From Jannaschia formosa (GTDB lineage Bacteria; Pseudomonadota; Alphaproteobacteria; Rhodobacterales; Rhodobacteraceae), in the NCBI RefSeq assembly GCF_003340555.1, contig NZ_QPLJ01000001.1, positions 248,001-312,000 of the forward strand: a DNA stretch of 64,000 nt, given 5' to 3'. Below are positions 44,587 to 53,189 of the stretch, in pieces. The notes under the pieces are model-generated. The model saw only the letters and a list, made by a program, of their open reading frames with translations. It made no database searches and was not told where the DNA came from. The position numbers and the translations under genes were made by a program. Every line of letters starts with the position of its first letter. Position 1 is the first letter of the stretch.

Positions 44587-45816
44587 TCAGTCCCGATGCT
44601 TCGAAATGATGACCGTCCCGTTCGTGCCCCCGAACCCGAAGGAGTTCGACAGGATCGAGTCGATCTCCACCCCGTCGCGCAGCTCGGTCACGATCTCGGA
44701 CGGGTCGAGCGCCTCGTCGAGCTGGGTGACGTTGATCGTCGGCGCGATGAAGCCCTTGTTCATCATCAGCATGGAATAGATCGCCTCCTGCACGCCGGTG
44801 GCGCCCAGGCTGTGCCCGGTCATCGACTTGGTCGAGGCGATGGGCGGCGTCTTGCCTTCGCCCCAGATGTTGCGGCAGGCCACGACTTCCTTGACGTCGC
44901 CCACAGGCGTCGAGGTGCCGTGAGCGTTGATGTAGTCGATGCTGCGGCCCTCGGGCAGCTGGCTCAGCGCCAGCCGCATCGCCCGCTCGCCGCCCTCGCC
45001 CGAGGGGGAGACCATGTCGGCGCCGTCCGAGGTTGCGCCGTAGCCGGTGATCTCGCCGTAGATCTTCGCGCCGCGGGCGATGGCGCGCTCCCGCTCCTCC
45101 AGCACGACCACGCCGGCGCCACCGGCGATGACGAAGCCGTCGCGGGTCGCGTCGTAGGGGCGGGACGCCTTCTCCGGCGTGTCGTTGTACTTCGAGGACA
45201 TGGCCCCCATCGCGTCGAACAGGCAGGAGAGGGTCCAGTCGACCTCCTCCCCGCCGCCGGCGAAGACGATGTCCTGCTTGCCGAACTGGATCTGCTCGGT
45301 CGCGTTGCCCATGCAGTGCAGCGAGGTCGTGCAGGCCGAGGTGATCGAGTAGTTGATCCCCTTGATCCCGAAGGGTGTCGACAGGCAGGCTGAGTTGGTC
45401 GACGACATGCAGCGCGTCACCATGAACGGGCCCATCTTCTTGGGCGAGCCCTTGTTGATGACCGTGTCGAAGGCGGAGAAGAAGTTGGAGGTCGACGGGC
45501 CGCCCGAGCCCATCACGAGGCCCGTCCGCTCGTTGGAGACCTCGTCCTTCTCCAGCCCCGAATCCGCGACCGCCCGCTCCATCGCGATGTAGTTGTAGGC
45601 GGCGCCCGGTCCCATGAAGCGCAGCTGGCGCTTGTCGATATGCTCGGCCACGTCGATGTCGGGCACGCCGTGGACCTGGCTGCGGAAGCCGTGCTCGGCA
45701 TAGATCGGGGCGGCGGTGATGCCGGACCTGCCCGCCCGCAGCGAGGCCTCGACCTCGTCGGGGGTATTTCCGATGGGCGAGACGATTCCGATTCCGGTGA
45801 CGACGACGCGACGCAT
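44587..45816 (-). CDS. fabB: 3-oxoacyl-ACP synthase I FabB
   Basis: 409 residues of the KAS I condensing enzyme. The Cys-His-His triad is visible: [23 protein letters not shown] and [11 protein letters not shown]. The start [22 protein letters not shown] and the ribosome site GGGAGG support this boundary. FabB works with FabA in unsaturated fatty-acid synthesis. In many alphaproteobacteria fabA and fabB are adjacent; here two unrelated genes (LytTR regulator and a divergent membrane gene) separate them by about 1.4 kb. Confidence 0.95.
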   Translation of the reverse strand: MRRVVVTGIGIVSPIGNTPDEVEASLRAGRSGITAAPIYAEHGFRSQVHGVPDIDVAEHIDKRQLRFMGPGAAYNYIAMERAVADSGLEKDEVSNERTGLVMGSGGPSTSNFFSAFDTVINKGSPKKMGPFMVTRCMSSTNSACLSTPFGIKGINYSITSACTTSLHCMGNATEQIQFGKQDIVFAGGGEEVDWTLSCLFDAMGAMSSKYNDTPEKASRPYDATRDGFVIAGGAGVVVLEERERAIARGAKIYGEITGYGATSDGADMVSPSGEGGERAMRLALSQLPEGRSIDYINAHGTSTPVGDVKEVVACRNIWGEGKTPPIASTKSMTGHSLGATGVQEAIYSMLMMNKGFIAPTINVTQLDEALDPSEIVTELRDGVEIDSILSNSFGFGGTNGTVIISKHRD

Positions 45817-45901
45817 GGGCCGATCCTCCCTTTGCTTTAGCTGCGCACCTAGGACGGGGCGGCCCGGAGGGGCAAGCGGTTAGATGCGCTCCGGGCGGGT
45901 G

Positions 45902-46660
45902 CTAGAGGTAGCCCGCCTGCCTCAGCGCGGCGACATTCGCGCGGCTGACGGGGATCTCGGCGCCGGAGCGAAGGGTGACGATCGCCCGGTCCCCGTCCCG
46001 GCGGGCCGAGGCGATGGCAGCGTGCGCCACCCAGTGGGAGCGGTGGACCTTCAGCCCCTCGGTCGGCGCCGCCTCCCGGGTGGCATCGGCGAGGCGGATC
46101 AGGACCAGCTCCCGCCCCGCCTCGGTCGCGACCTCGGTATAGTGGTCCTGGGCCGAGAGCGACAGGATCGGACCCCGCTTCGGCGGCGGCAGCCGGTCCA
46201 GCAGCGCCGGGCGCGCGGGCTCCGCCTCCGGCAGGGCGGGCGTCAGCAGGTCGAACACCGTGTTGACCACGAAGGCCAGCCCGAAGACCTGCGGCACCAG
46301 CACCGCCCAGCCTGCGAGGTCGGGCCAGTAGCCGAAGGTCAGAAGGTTCAGCGCCGCGACCACCGGCAACACGGCGAGCCCGGTGCCGAGCCCGCCCAGC
46401 ACCCAGCGCGGCGCGGCGGGGAGGCGCTTCGGCAGCGCCCGCTCCAGCCACAGGTTCGCCAGAAGCCCCGCCGCATAGGTCCCGCCCGTCATCGCCAGCC
46501 AGTATGCGAACCGCCCTGGCGGGGTCAGCAGGTCGTTGAGGCCGAACGGGCCCAGAATCGCCAGGGCGACGGCGACGGCCCCCAGGGCGCCCCAGGTCCG
46601 CGGCGCGCGCAGGTGCCGCCGCCATTCGCGAAGCGCGACTTGCGGGGCGCCGTCGTTCAC
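45902..46660 (-). CDS. Membrane-anchored LytTR-type transcription regulator
   Basis: 252 residues from GTG 46660 (the frame stays open to 46789). Four hydrophobic segments are visible: ~22-43, ~52-75, ~87-112 and ~117-138. A short linker leads to a C-terminal LytTR domain (~165-252): ILSLSAQDHYTEVATEAGRELVLIRLADA, HRSHWVAHAAIASARRDGDRAIVTLRSGAEIPVSRANVAALRQAGYL. No receiver domain is present, so signal input probably comes through the membrane part. It is divergent from the DUF2306-like membrane gene, its likeliest target. Confidence 0.85.
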   Translation of the reverse strand: MNDGAPQVALREWRRHLRAPRTWGALGAVAVALAILGPFGLNDLLTPPGRFAYWLAMTGGTYAAGLLANLWLERALPKRLPAAPRWVLGGLGTGLAVLPVVAALNLLTFGYWPDLAGWAVLVPQVFGLAFVVNTVFDLLTPALPEAEPARPALLDRLPPPKRGPILSLSAQDHYTEVATEAGRELVLIRLADATREAAPTEGLKVHRSHWVAHAAIASARRDGDRAIVTLRSGAEIPVSRANVAALRQAGYL

Positions 46661-46751
46661 GTGTCCGTCCCGTGCATTCGCGAAACCTCCGTTGCCCGTG
46701 GCCCTGCCCTGCGCGTCAGTGGCGGCGATCCAGACGACAGGAGCCCCGACG
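46661..46751. promoter_or_regulatory. Divergent promoter region between the LytTR gene and the DUF2306-like gene
   Basis: 91 bp separate the two starts. Several CGTT/CCGTT-type words (near 46654-46658 and 46689-46692) could be LytTR contacts, which usually occur as direct repeats, but the match is too weak to fix sites. Confidence 0.3.
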
Positions 46752-47252
46752 ATGACCCTTGCCCCCCTTCTCGCCGCCAGCCCGATCATCCAGATTCACG
46801 CCGACGCCGCAACGCTCGCGCTGCTGCTTGGCGCGGCGAACCTGCTGCGCCGACGCCGCGACGCGCTGCACCGCGCGCTCGGCCGCGTCTGGGTCGGGGC
46901 AATGGCGGTGGTGGCGCTCAGCTCCTTCGGCATCCGCGGGTTCGAGCTGGTGGGGCCGTTCGGCCCGCTGCACCTGCTGTCGCTCTGGGTGCTCTGGTCA
47001 CTCTGGTCGGGGGTTCGCGAGGCGAGGGCGGGGCGGATCGAGGCGCATCACGCAACCTTCCGGTCGCTCTACCGCTACGGTCTTCTGGTAGCGGGGGCGG
47101 CGACGCTGCTGCCCGGCCGCCGCCTCAACCAGGTGCTGTTTCCCGAGGCGCCCGAGGCGGGCTATGCCGTCCTTGCCGTGATCGGGGCCGCCGTGATCTG
47201 GCGCGAGATCAGCGACCGCCGGGCGGCGGGCCGGAAGTGGTCAGCTCTCTGA
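46752..47252 (+). CDS. DUF2306-like small membrane protein
   Basis: 166 residues with four hydrophobic helices. The pattern [49 protein letters not shown] matches the DUF2306 family, in which a His in helix 1 and the LHRALG loop recur. Function unknown. It is divergent from the membrane LytTR regulator, which likely controls it. The 3' end overlaps the convergent fabA gene by 12 bp. Confidence 0.75.
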   Translation: MTLAPLLAASPIIQIHADAATLALLLGAANLLRRRRDALHRALGRVWVGAMAVVALSSFGIRGFELVGPFGPLHLLSLWVLWSLWSGVREARAGRIEAHHATFRSLYRYGLLVAGAATLLPGRRLNQVLFPEAPEAGYAVLAVIGAAVIWREISDRRAAGRKWSAL

Positions 47253-47750
47253 CAGGGCGACCTTCATGTCCTTGACCTGATAGATGACCTCGCCGTCGGC
47301 CTCGACGATGCCGTCGGCCACGCCCATGGTCAGGCGGCGGGTCTGCACGGCCTTGGTGAAGTCGATCTTGTAGGTCAGCATCTTGCGGTCGGGCCGCACC
47401 ATGCCGGTCAGCTTCACCTCGCCCACGCCCAGCGCATAGCCGCGTCCCTTCCAGCCGCGCCAGCCGAGGTTGAAGCCGGTCAGCTGCCACAGCCCGTCAA
47501 GCCCGAGGCAGCCGGGCATGATCGGGTTGCCGGGGAAGTGGCATTCGAAGAACCAGAGGTCCGGGGTGATGTCGAACTCGGCCAGGACATGGCCCTTGCC
47601 ATGCGCCCCGCCATCGCCCGAGATGTCGGTCACCCGGTCGACCATCAGCATCGGCGGTTCGGGAAGCTGCGCGTTGCCGGGGCCGAAAAGCTCTCCGCGC
47701 GCGCATTCGAGCAGGGCGTCGCGGTCGAAACTGGTCGGATACTGGCTCAT
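47241..47750 (-). CDS. fabA: 3-hydroxydecanoyl-ACP dehydratase/isomerase FabA
   Basis: 169 residues. The catalytic His of the hot-dog fold is in [22 protein letters not shown], and the central YKIDFTKAV and MKVALSES tail match FabA. It makes the cis-double bond precursor that FabB elongates. The start has GGGGAG upstream. It is divergent from the irr gene (150 bp), an arrangement known in Rhodobacteraceae. Confidence 0.95.
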   Translation of the reverse strand: MSQYPTSFDRDALLECARGELFGPGNAQLPEPPMLMVDRVTDISGDGGAHGKGHVLAEFDITPDLWFFECHFPGNPIMPGCLGLDGLWQLTGFNLGWRGWKGRGYALGVGEVKLTGMVRPDRKMLTYKIDFTKAVQTRRLTMGVADGIVEADGEVIYQVKDMKVALSES

Positions 47751-47863
47751 GGGCTCCCCGCTCGGCTGGTCCGCGCCGGTCTAGCGAGCGCCACGCAGCG
47801 CCGCAACCCGTCGCGCGCGCGGGCCGAAGACAGCGAAGACCGGGCTTTCCCGACGGAAAGAGT

Positions 47864-47893
47864 TTGAAAAGCCACCACACGGCGCCCTATATT
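47864..47893 (+). promoter_or_regulatory. Sigma70-like promoter of irr
   Basis: TTGAAA (47864-47869) and TATATT (47888-47893) are spaced by 18 bp, an unusually good match in this GC-rich DNA. The predicted transcription start (~47900) falls at the irr ATG (47901), so the message may be leaderless. Confidence 0.5.
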
Positions 47894-47900
47894 GCCGGTG

Positions 47901-48329
47901 ATGGAACCGAGTCCCGATACCGCCCGCACCCGCGGCGAGGCCTGGCTGGCCCGCGCGAACCTGCGCCCCACCCGGCAGCGCGTCGCGCTCGCCTCCCTGC
48001 TGGTCGGTGACGGGCGGGACCGGCACGTCACGGCGGAATGGCTGCACGACGCCGTGCGTCGCACCGGAGACAAGGTCTCGCTGGCCACGGTCTACAACAC
48101 GCTGCGCGCCTTCAGCGAGGCCGGGCTGGTGCAGGAGATCACGGTCGATGGCACCGGCTCCTATTTCGACACGCGGCTCGACGACCACCCCCATTTCTAC
48201 TGGGAGGAGGACGCCCGCCTGACCGATGCCGGCGCCGAGGCGCTGGAGATCGCAAACCTGCCCCCCGCGCCCGAGGGGATGGAGATCGCGAAGGTCGACG
48301 TCGTCATCCGGCTCCGGCCGAAGGCCTGA
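47901..48329 (+). CDS. irr: Irr-type Fur family iron response regulator
   Basis: 142 residues. The winged-helix recognition region (VSLATVYNTLRAFSEAGLVQEI) is that of the Fur family, and the His-rich DDHPHFYWEED with the short C-terminus fits the Irr branch, which responds to haem/iron and represses or activates iron genes through ICE boxes. No N-terminal GCPW haem motif is present, as is usual for rhodobacterial Irr. ATG 47901 is preferred over TTG 47892 because the promoter lies just upstream. Confidence 0.92.
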   Translation: MEPSPDTARTRGEAWLARANLRPTRQRVALASLLVGDGRDRHVTAEWLHDAVRRTGDKVSLATVYNTLRAFSEAGLVQEITVDGTGSYFDTRLDDHPHFYWEEDARLTDAGAEALEIANLPPAPEGMEIAKVDVVIRLRPKA

Positions 48330-48355
48330 TCGCGGCGCGCGCCGCGACGAGAGCC

Positions 48356-49108
48356 ATGCCCGACTTCGCCACCTATCCTTCGCTGCGCGGCCGCAGCGTC
48401 ATGCTGACCGGAGGCGCCTCCGGCATCGGCGCCGAGATCGTGAGCGCCTTCGCCGCGCAGGGTGCGCGGGTCGGTTTCCTCGACATCGACGCGGCCCGCG
48501 GGGCCGAACTGGCCGGGCAGTACGACGACGTGCATCACGTCACCTGCGACCTGCGCGACATCGCGGCGCTGCGGGGCGGCTTCGACGCCTTGCGCGACCG
48601 GATCGGCCCCGCCGACGTGCTGGTCAACAACGCCGCCCATGACGACCGCCACGACTGGCGCGAGGTGACGCCGGACTACTGGGACGAGCGGCAGGCCGTG
48701 AATCTGCGCCACATATTCTTCGCCATTCAGGCCGTTGCGCCCGACATGATCGCCAACGGCGGCGGCAGCATCGTGAACATGGGGTCCAATTCCTGGTGGG
48801 AGGCGGTGGGCAACTTCCCCGCCTACGCCACGGCCAAGGCCGCGGTCCACGGGCTGACCCGCACCATGGCCCGCGACCTGGGCCGCCACCGCATCCGGGT
48901 GAACACGGTCGTCCCCGGCTGGATCATGACCGAGCGGCAGAAACAGCTCTGGGTCACGGAGGAGGCGCTGGCCGCGCATCTGCAGAACCAGTGCCTGCCC
49001 GACCCGATCGACCCGGTCCATGTCGCGCGGATGGTCCTGTTCCTCGCCTCGGACGACGCGATGATGTGCACGGCGAACAACTACATGGTCGAGGCGGGCT
49101 CGATCTAG
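48356..49108 (+). CDS. SDR family oxidoreductase
   Basis: 250 residues: cofactor motif VMLTGGASGIGAEIVSAFAAQG with FLDID at the end of strand 2 (acidic, so NAD preferred), VNNAA, and the active site NMGSNSWWEAVGNFPAYATAKAA. The sequence around the catalytic Tyr resembles sugar 1-dehydrogenases (galactose/arabinose type), but the substrate is not certain. The following NAD-binding dehydrogenase gene, 26 bp downstream, suggests a two-step oxidation. Confidence 0.88.
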   Translation: MPDFATYPSLRGRSVMLTGGASGIGAEIVSAFAAQGARVGFLDIDAARGAELAGQYDDVHHVTCDLRDIAALRGGFDALRDRIGPADVLVNNAAHDDRHDWREVTPDYWDERQAVNLRHIFFAIQAVAPDMIANGGGSIVNMGSNSWWEAVGNFPAYATAKAAVHGLTRTMARDLGRHRIRVNTVVPGWIMTERQKQLWVTEEALAAHLQNQCLPDPIDPVHVARMVLFLASDDAMMCTANNYMVEAGSI

Positions 49109-49134
49109 GCGACGGAACGTCTGGGAGGACGGGG

Positions 49135-50022
49135 ATGGAAAGAATAGGATTCGTGGGCGTGGGCCTGATGGGCCACGGGATGGCGGGCTGCCTGCTGAGG
49201 GCGGGCCATCCCGTGACCGTGATCGCGCATCGCAACCGCGCGCCGGTCGAGGATCTCGTGTCGAAGGGCGCCGAGGAGGCGGCGGATCTCGCCGCGCTCG
49301 CCCGCGCCTCGGACATCGTCCATATCTGCGCGCCGGGCTCGCCGCAGGTCGAGGCGATCGTCGAGGTGCTCGCCGCCGAGATGGCGTCGGGGGGCGTGGT
49401 CATCGACTGTTCGACCGCGAACCCCGTCTCGTCCGAGGCGCTGGCCGCGAAGCTCGATGCGAAGGGCATCGGCTGGGCCGACGCCCCGCTCGGCGGCACG
49501 CCGGTGCAGGCCGAGGCCGGAGAGCTTGCTGCGATGGTCGGCGCCACGCCCGAGGTCTTCGCCCGCGTCGAGCCGGTGATCGCCACCTGGGCGAAGTCCA
49601 TCACCCATGTCGGCGGCCCAGCCGATGGGCACCGGATGAAGCTGCTCAACAACTTCCTCTCGCTGGGCTACGGCGCGCTCTATGCCGAGGCGCTGGCCCT
49701 GGCCGAGAAGACGGGGCTGGGCACGGCGACCTTCGACAAGGTCATCCGCGGCAGCCGGATGGATTGCGGCTTCTACCAGACCTTCATGGGCTACGCGGTG
49801 GAGGGCAATCGCGAGGCGCACAAGTTCTCCCTCGCCAACGCGTTGAAGGACATGACTTATCTTTCGTCCATGGCCGGGGGCGCGGGGGTCGCGAACCCGA
49901 TGGGCGCCGCGATCCGCAACTCCTTCGCGCTGGCGGTGAATACCGGGGGGGACGGGCCCGAGGATTACGTTCCGCACCTTGTCGACTACGTCGCGAAGGC
50001 GAACGGGATCGCGAAGGGCTGA
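49135..50022 (+). CDS. NAD-binding beta-hydroxyacid dehydrogenase (3-hydroxyisobutyrate dehydrogenase-like)
   Basis: 295 residues. The N-terminal motif IGFVGVGLMGHGMAGCLLRAGH and the substrate motif DAPLGGTPVQAEAGELAAMVG are of the beta-hydroxyacid dehydrogenase family, and the catalytic Lys is in HRMKLLNNFLS. Substrates in this family include 3-hydroxyisobutyrate, tartronate semialdehyde and gamma-hydroxybutyrate; none can be picked here. It is paired with the preceding SDR and followed by a hairpin and a family A repeat. Confidence 0.88.
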   Translation: MERIGFVGVGLMGHGMAGCLLRAGHPVTVIAHRNRAPVEDLVSKGAEEAADLAALARASDIVHICAPGSPQVEAIVEVLAAEMASGGVVIDCSTANPVSSEALAAKLDAKGIGWADAPLGGTPVQAEAGELAAMVGATPEVFARVEPVIATWAKSITHVGGPADGHRMKLLNNFLSLGYGALYAEALALAEKTGLGTATFDKVIRGSRMDCGFYQTFMGYAVEGNREAHKFSLANALKDMTYLSSMAGGAGVANPMGAAIRNSFALAVNTGGDGPEDYVPHLVDYVAKANGIAKG

Positions 50023-50051
50023 GGATCGACCCGCTGCGCGGGCCGATCCTC
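50021..50051 (+). terminator. Hairpin after the dehydrogenase pair
   Basis: A 14-bp stem (50021-50034 with 50038-50051, one mismatch) with a 3-nt loop starts within the stop codon region. It contains the CGACCCGC/GCGGGCCG arms also seen near 21820 and 55110. Confidence 0.5.
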
Positions 50052-50100
50052 CGGGGGCTCTGCCCCCGGAGCCCCCGGAGTATTTTCGGCCACAGGAAGG
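50052..50100 (+). repeat. Dispersed intergenic repeat, family A, copy 4
   Basis: The GGGGGC-TCT-GCCCCC hairpin is followed by CCCCGGAGTATTTTCGGCCA and then CAGGAAGG. It lies between convergent genes. Confidence 0.75.
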
Positions 50101-50110
50101 GGGCGAAGGG

Positions 50111-52147
50111 TTACCCGATGCCCAGCGCGGTGAAGGACAGGTAGGGAACGGGATCGCCTTCGGAAATGGTCGCGGCGGGCTCCGGCAGGATGACGAAGCC
50201 CTCGGCCCAGGACAAGCCGGAGGTGCGGCCGGAGCCTTCGGAGGCGAAGACCTCCGCCCGGCCGTCCCGCAAACGGGCGCGCAGGATCTCGGTCCGGCCC
50301 GCCTTCTTGCGCTTCGCGAATGCGGCGGGAACCGACAGCGGCTCGGGCTCCGACCAGGCGGCGCCGGCCATCTGCAGGAGCGCCGGGCGCGCGAAGAGCG
50401 CGGCGCAGGTGAAGGCCGCCACCGGGTTGCCGGGCAGGCCGAACAGGGCCTTCCCCTGCCAGTCGCCCAGCATCAGCGGGCGGCCCGGCTTGATCGCGAT
50501 ACGCCAGTGGTGGACGCGACCCTCGGACGACAGAAGGCGCGAGAGGTGGTCCTCGTCCCCCGCGCTCGCACCGCCCGAGGTCAGGACCGCCTCGACCGGG
50601 GCGGCGTCGAGCGCATCGCGCAAGACGCCCGGGTCGTCCGGGACATGGCCCAGGTCGACGGGCTCCAGCCCCCAGCCCGCCAGCATGGCGAGCAGCATCG
50701 GGCGGTTCGCGTCGTGGATGCCGTCGCCCGGCGCCCCGGGCTCGATCAGCTCGTCCCCCGTCGACAGCACGCCGACGCGGAGCGGCGCGCGGACCGGCAG
50801 CGTCCCGTGCCCGGACGAGGCGGCCAGCGCCAGATCACCGGGGGTGAGGCGGCGGCCCGCAGGGAGGATCGGGGCACCAGCCTGCACGTCCTCGCCCGCG
50901 GCGCGGGCATTCGCGCCGGGCTTCGGCAGCGCGCGCAGATGGAGGACGCCGTCCCGCAGCTCCGCCTCCTCCTGCAGGGCGACGGTGTCGACGCCGGGCG
51001 GCAGGGCCGCACCGGTCAGGATGCGGATCGCGTGGCCCGGCGGCACGGCGGCCGCCCGGGTCGTGGCGGCGGCGGCACGGCCCTCGGCCACGGGGATCGG
51101 GCCCGGGGCGAGCGTCGCATGGGCGAAGCCCCAGCCGTCCACGGCGGCATTGGCGCGCGGGGGGCTGGCGCGGCGGGCGGAGATGTCCTGCGCGGCGAAG
51201 CGACCGGCGGCAGCGCCGAGCGGCACCTCCTCCTTCCCTACTCGGCAAGGGTGGGCCTTGCGCAGCGTCTCCAGCGCCTCCGCCATCGGGGTCCAGTCCA
51301 CGCCGGGCGGCAGGGCCTGGGCCTCGGCGGCGAGGCGGGTGCCGAGGATCCAGCCCTCCTCCCGCGCGATGCGGTCGGCATCTGGCTGGGCGGCGGGGCC
51401 GGTGAACCAGGCGGCCTCGGCGGCGCGCAGGGCGGCGGCGGTGGCGATCACCTGCCCCTGGTCGCGGATCGGCGCCTGGGCGGGGGGCCAGAGGCTCGGA
51501 TAGATCTCCACCAGCGCGATCCGGGCGGTCGGCACCTGCCAGCCCGTCTGCTGCGGCCAGACCTGCAGCTCGGTCCCCCAGCGCGCGCGCAGCCCCGCCA
51601 GCGCGGCGAGGCCAACCAGGGACTGGGAGCCGACGGCGCCCGCATAGGCAAGCTGCCAGACCGGCTTGGCGCCGGGAACGACGGTCTCGATCGCGCGGCG
51701 CTCGGGCAGGCCATGGCCCTCCCGCGCCCGGTCGGTCGTGGGCAGGTCGGGCAGGTCCAGATGGGCGGGCCGACCCCAGAAAGGGCCGGTGCCCGGGAAG
51801 CGACGGTTGATGGCCTGCGCGACCTCGTAGCGGTCGTTGGCGTTGTCCGGCCCGTCGGTCAGATGCGCGGCGAGCCGGTCCCAGACGGCCAGCGCATCGT
51901 CCTGCCCGGTGAGCGCACGCGCGAAGCCCGGCGGATAGCCGAAGGCGAAGTCGAAGCCGAGCAGGGTGCGATGGCCCTTCGCCAGCCAACCGTCGATCCA
52001 CCCGAGCGCCCCGGCACGGGTCGGGAAGTAGCGCGTCTCCTGCGCGCCATGCAGGTCGGCGCAGACCCAGATCGCATCCTTCTTCGGGCGCGGCCCGGTG
52101 GGCGAGGCGGCGGCGGACCAGTCGGCCGCGAGGATCAGCTCGAACAT
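50111..52147 (-). CDS. moeA: MoeA molybdotransferase fused to an N-terminal domain of unknown function
   Basis: 678 residues from ATG 52147. Residues ~288-678 are a complete MoeA (EEVPLGAAAGRFAAQDI, NAAVDGWGFAHATLA, LRVGVLSTGDELIEPG, TSGGASAGDEDHL, GLPGNPVAAF), which inserts molybdate into molybdopterin. Residues 1-287 are unrelated. ILAADWSAAASP and LLGFDFAFGYP are placed as in RNase H/actin-like folds (DUF429-like by eye), but no family is certain. An internal ATG at 51286 would give normal-length MoeA but has no ribosome site, so one fused product is favoured. The start overlaps the mobB end by 13 bp. Confidence 0.85.
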   Translation of the reverse strand: MFELILAADWSAAASPTGPRPKKDAIWVCADLHGAQETRYFPTRAGALGWIDGWLAKGHRTLLGFDFAFGYPPGFARALTGQDDALAVWDRLAAHLTDGPDNANDRYEVAQAINRRFPGTGPFWGRPAHLDLPDLPTTDRAREGHGLPERRAIETVVPGAKPVWQLAYAGAVGSQSLVGLAALAGLRARWGTELQVWPQQTGWQVPTARIALVEIYPSLWPPAQAPIRDQGQVIATAAALRAAEAAWFTGPAAQPDADRIAREEGWILGTRLAAEAQALPPGVDWTPMAEALETLRKAHPCRVGKEEVPLGAAAGRFAAQDISARRASPPRANAAVDGWGFAHATLAPGPIPVAEGRAAAATTRAAAVPPGHAIRILTGAALPPGVDTVALQEEAELRDGVLHLRALPKPGANARAAGEDVQAGAPILPAGRRLTPGDLALAASSGHGTLPVRAPLRVGVLSTGDELIEPGAPGDGIHDANRPMLLAMLAGWGLEPVDLGHVPDDPGVLRDALDAAPVEAVLTSGGASAGDEDHLSRLLSSEGRVHHWRIAIKPGRPLMLGDWQGKALFGLPGNPVAAFTCAALFARPALLQMAGAAWSEPEPLSVPAAFAKRKKAGRTEILRARLRDGRAEVFASEGSGRTSGLSWAEGFVILPEPAATISEGDPVPYLSFTALGIG

Positions 52148-52605
52148 GCGAACTCCGCGATGCCGGCGATGTCGTCGAGCGCGAAGCGGGCCCTCGGGTG
52201 GGCGATGTCGGCGGCCAGCGCCGCGATGGTCGGGTCCGCCTCGATCAGCGGCGGGGCCCCGCTGGCGGCCCGCCAGGCCTCGATGCGGAAGTGGGTGCCG
52301 GACTTCCAGCCTTCCGCCAGCACGATGTCGCAGGGGGCGAGCCGGGCGACCAGCGCCTCCAGCGGCATCGGCGCGGGCAGTTCCTCGAACATGTGGAGCC
52401 GGGCGTCCGAGGCCAGCACGACCTGCCGCGCCCCCGCCATCCGGTGGCGGTGGCTGTCGGTTCCGGGCGTGTCGAGGTCGAGCGCGTGGTGACTGCGCTT
52501 GAGCGTCGAGACGGTGAGGCCTTGCGCCACGAAATGCGCGACCAGCCGCTCGGTCAGGGTGGTCTTGCCGCCGTTCTTGCGGCCGACGATGCCGATCAGG
52601 CGCAT
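52135..52605 (-). CDS. mobB: Molybdopterin-guanine dinucleotide biosynthesis adapter MobB
   Basis: 156 residues. The P-loop GRKNGGKTTLTERLV is at the N-terminus, followed by STLKRSHHALDLDTPGTDSHRHRMAGA and the EGWKSGTHFRIEAWR region typical of MobB. It binds GTP and assists MobA in making the guanine-dinucleotide form of the cofactor. It overlaps mobA by 10 bp and moeA by 13 bp. Confidence 0.93.
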   Translation of the reverse strand: MRLIGIVGRKNGGKTTLTERLVAHFVAQGLTVSTLKRSHHALDLDTPGTDSHRHRMAGARQVVLASDARLHMFEELPAPMPLEALVARLAPCDIVLAEGWKSGTHFRIEAWRAASGAPPLIEADPTIAALAADIAHPRARFALDDIAGIAEFACSS

Positions 52606-53189
52606 GCCAGCGCCTGGGCCACGGCCAGATCCTCGGGCGTGTTGACGTTGAAGAAGGGCGCCGGGTCGTCCCAGACGGCGAGCCGCGCCTCGTGCCGGTC
52701 GGTCCAGTGCAGGACCTTGCGCGTACCACCCGCCAGCGCCGCGCGCAGGTCGTCGCGCAACGCGACTGGCCAGAGGCCGAAGGTCGGCTGCGGCCAGACG
52801 CGCCCCTCCTCGCGCGTGGCGGCGAGGACGAGGCCGCTCGGCCCCGCCGCCTCCCGAAGCCGCATGACGAGGTCCGGAGGCAGGAAGGGCGTGTCGGCGG
52901 CCGCCGTCACGATGGCCTCGGCCCCCTGCCCCGCCGCCCAGTCGAGCCCGGCGAGCACGCCCGCGAGCGGCCCCGGGCGGTCGTCGGTCGCGTCGGCCAG
53001 GACGGGCAGGCCGAGATCGGCCCAGCGCGTCGGGTCCCCGTTGGCGTTCAGCGCCATCCCCGCCACCTGCGGCCCCAGCCGCGCGGTCACATGCGCGATC
53101 AGCGGCCGTCCCGCGACCGTCAGCCGCCCCTTGTCGCCGCCCCCCATCCGGGTCGCCCGCCCGCCCGCGAGGATCACGCCGGAGGTCAT
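52596..53189 (-). CDS. mobA: Molybdenum cofactor guanylyltransferase MobA
   Basis: 197 residues. The nucleotidyltransferase motif VILAGGRATRMGGGDKGRLTVAGRPLI and the metal/substrate segment VTAAADTPFLPPDLV are intact. It joins GMP to molybdopterin to form Mo-bis-MGD for DMSO-reductase-family enzymes such as formate dehydrogenase. The start overlaps the fdhD stop by 4 bp. Confidence 0.95.
   Translation of the reverse strand: MTSGVILAGGRATRMGGGDKGRLTVAGRPLIAHVTARLGPQVAGMALNANGDPTRWADLGLPVLADATDDRPGPLAGVLAGLDWAAGQGAEAIVTAAADTPFLPPDLVMRLREAAGPSGLVLAATREEGRVWPQPTFGLWPVALRDDLRAALAGGTRKVLHWTDRHEARLAVWDDPAPFFNVNTPEDLAVAQALACA

Noticed and set aside
50111-52729. Longer start for the MoeA fusion at 52729
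   Set aside because: Upstream of 52147 the frame runs through mobB and mobA in another frame; MFELILAADWSA is the natural start.
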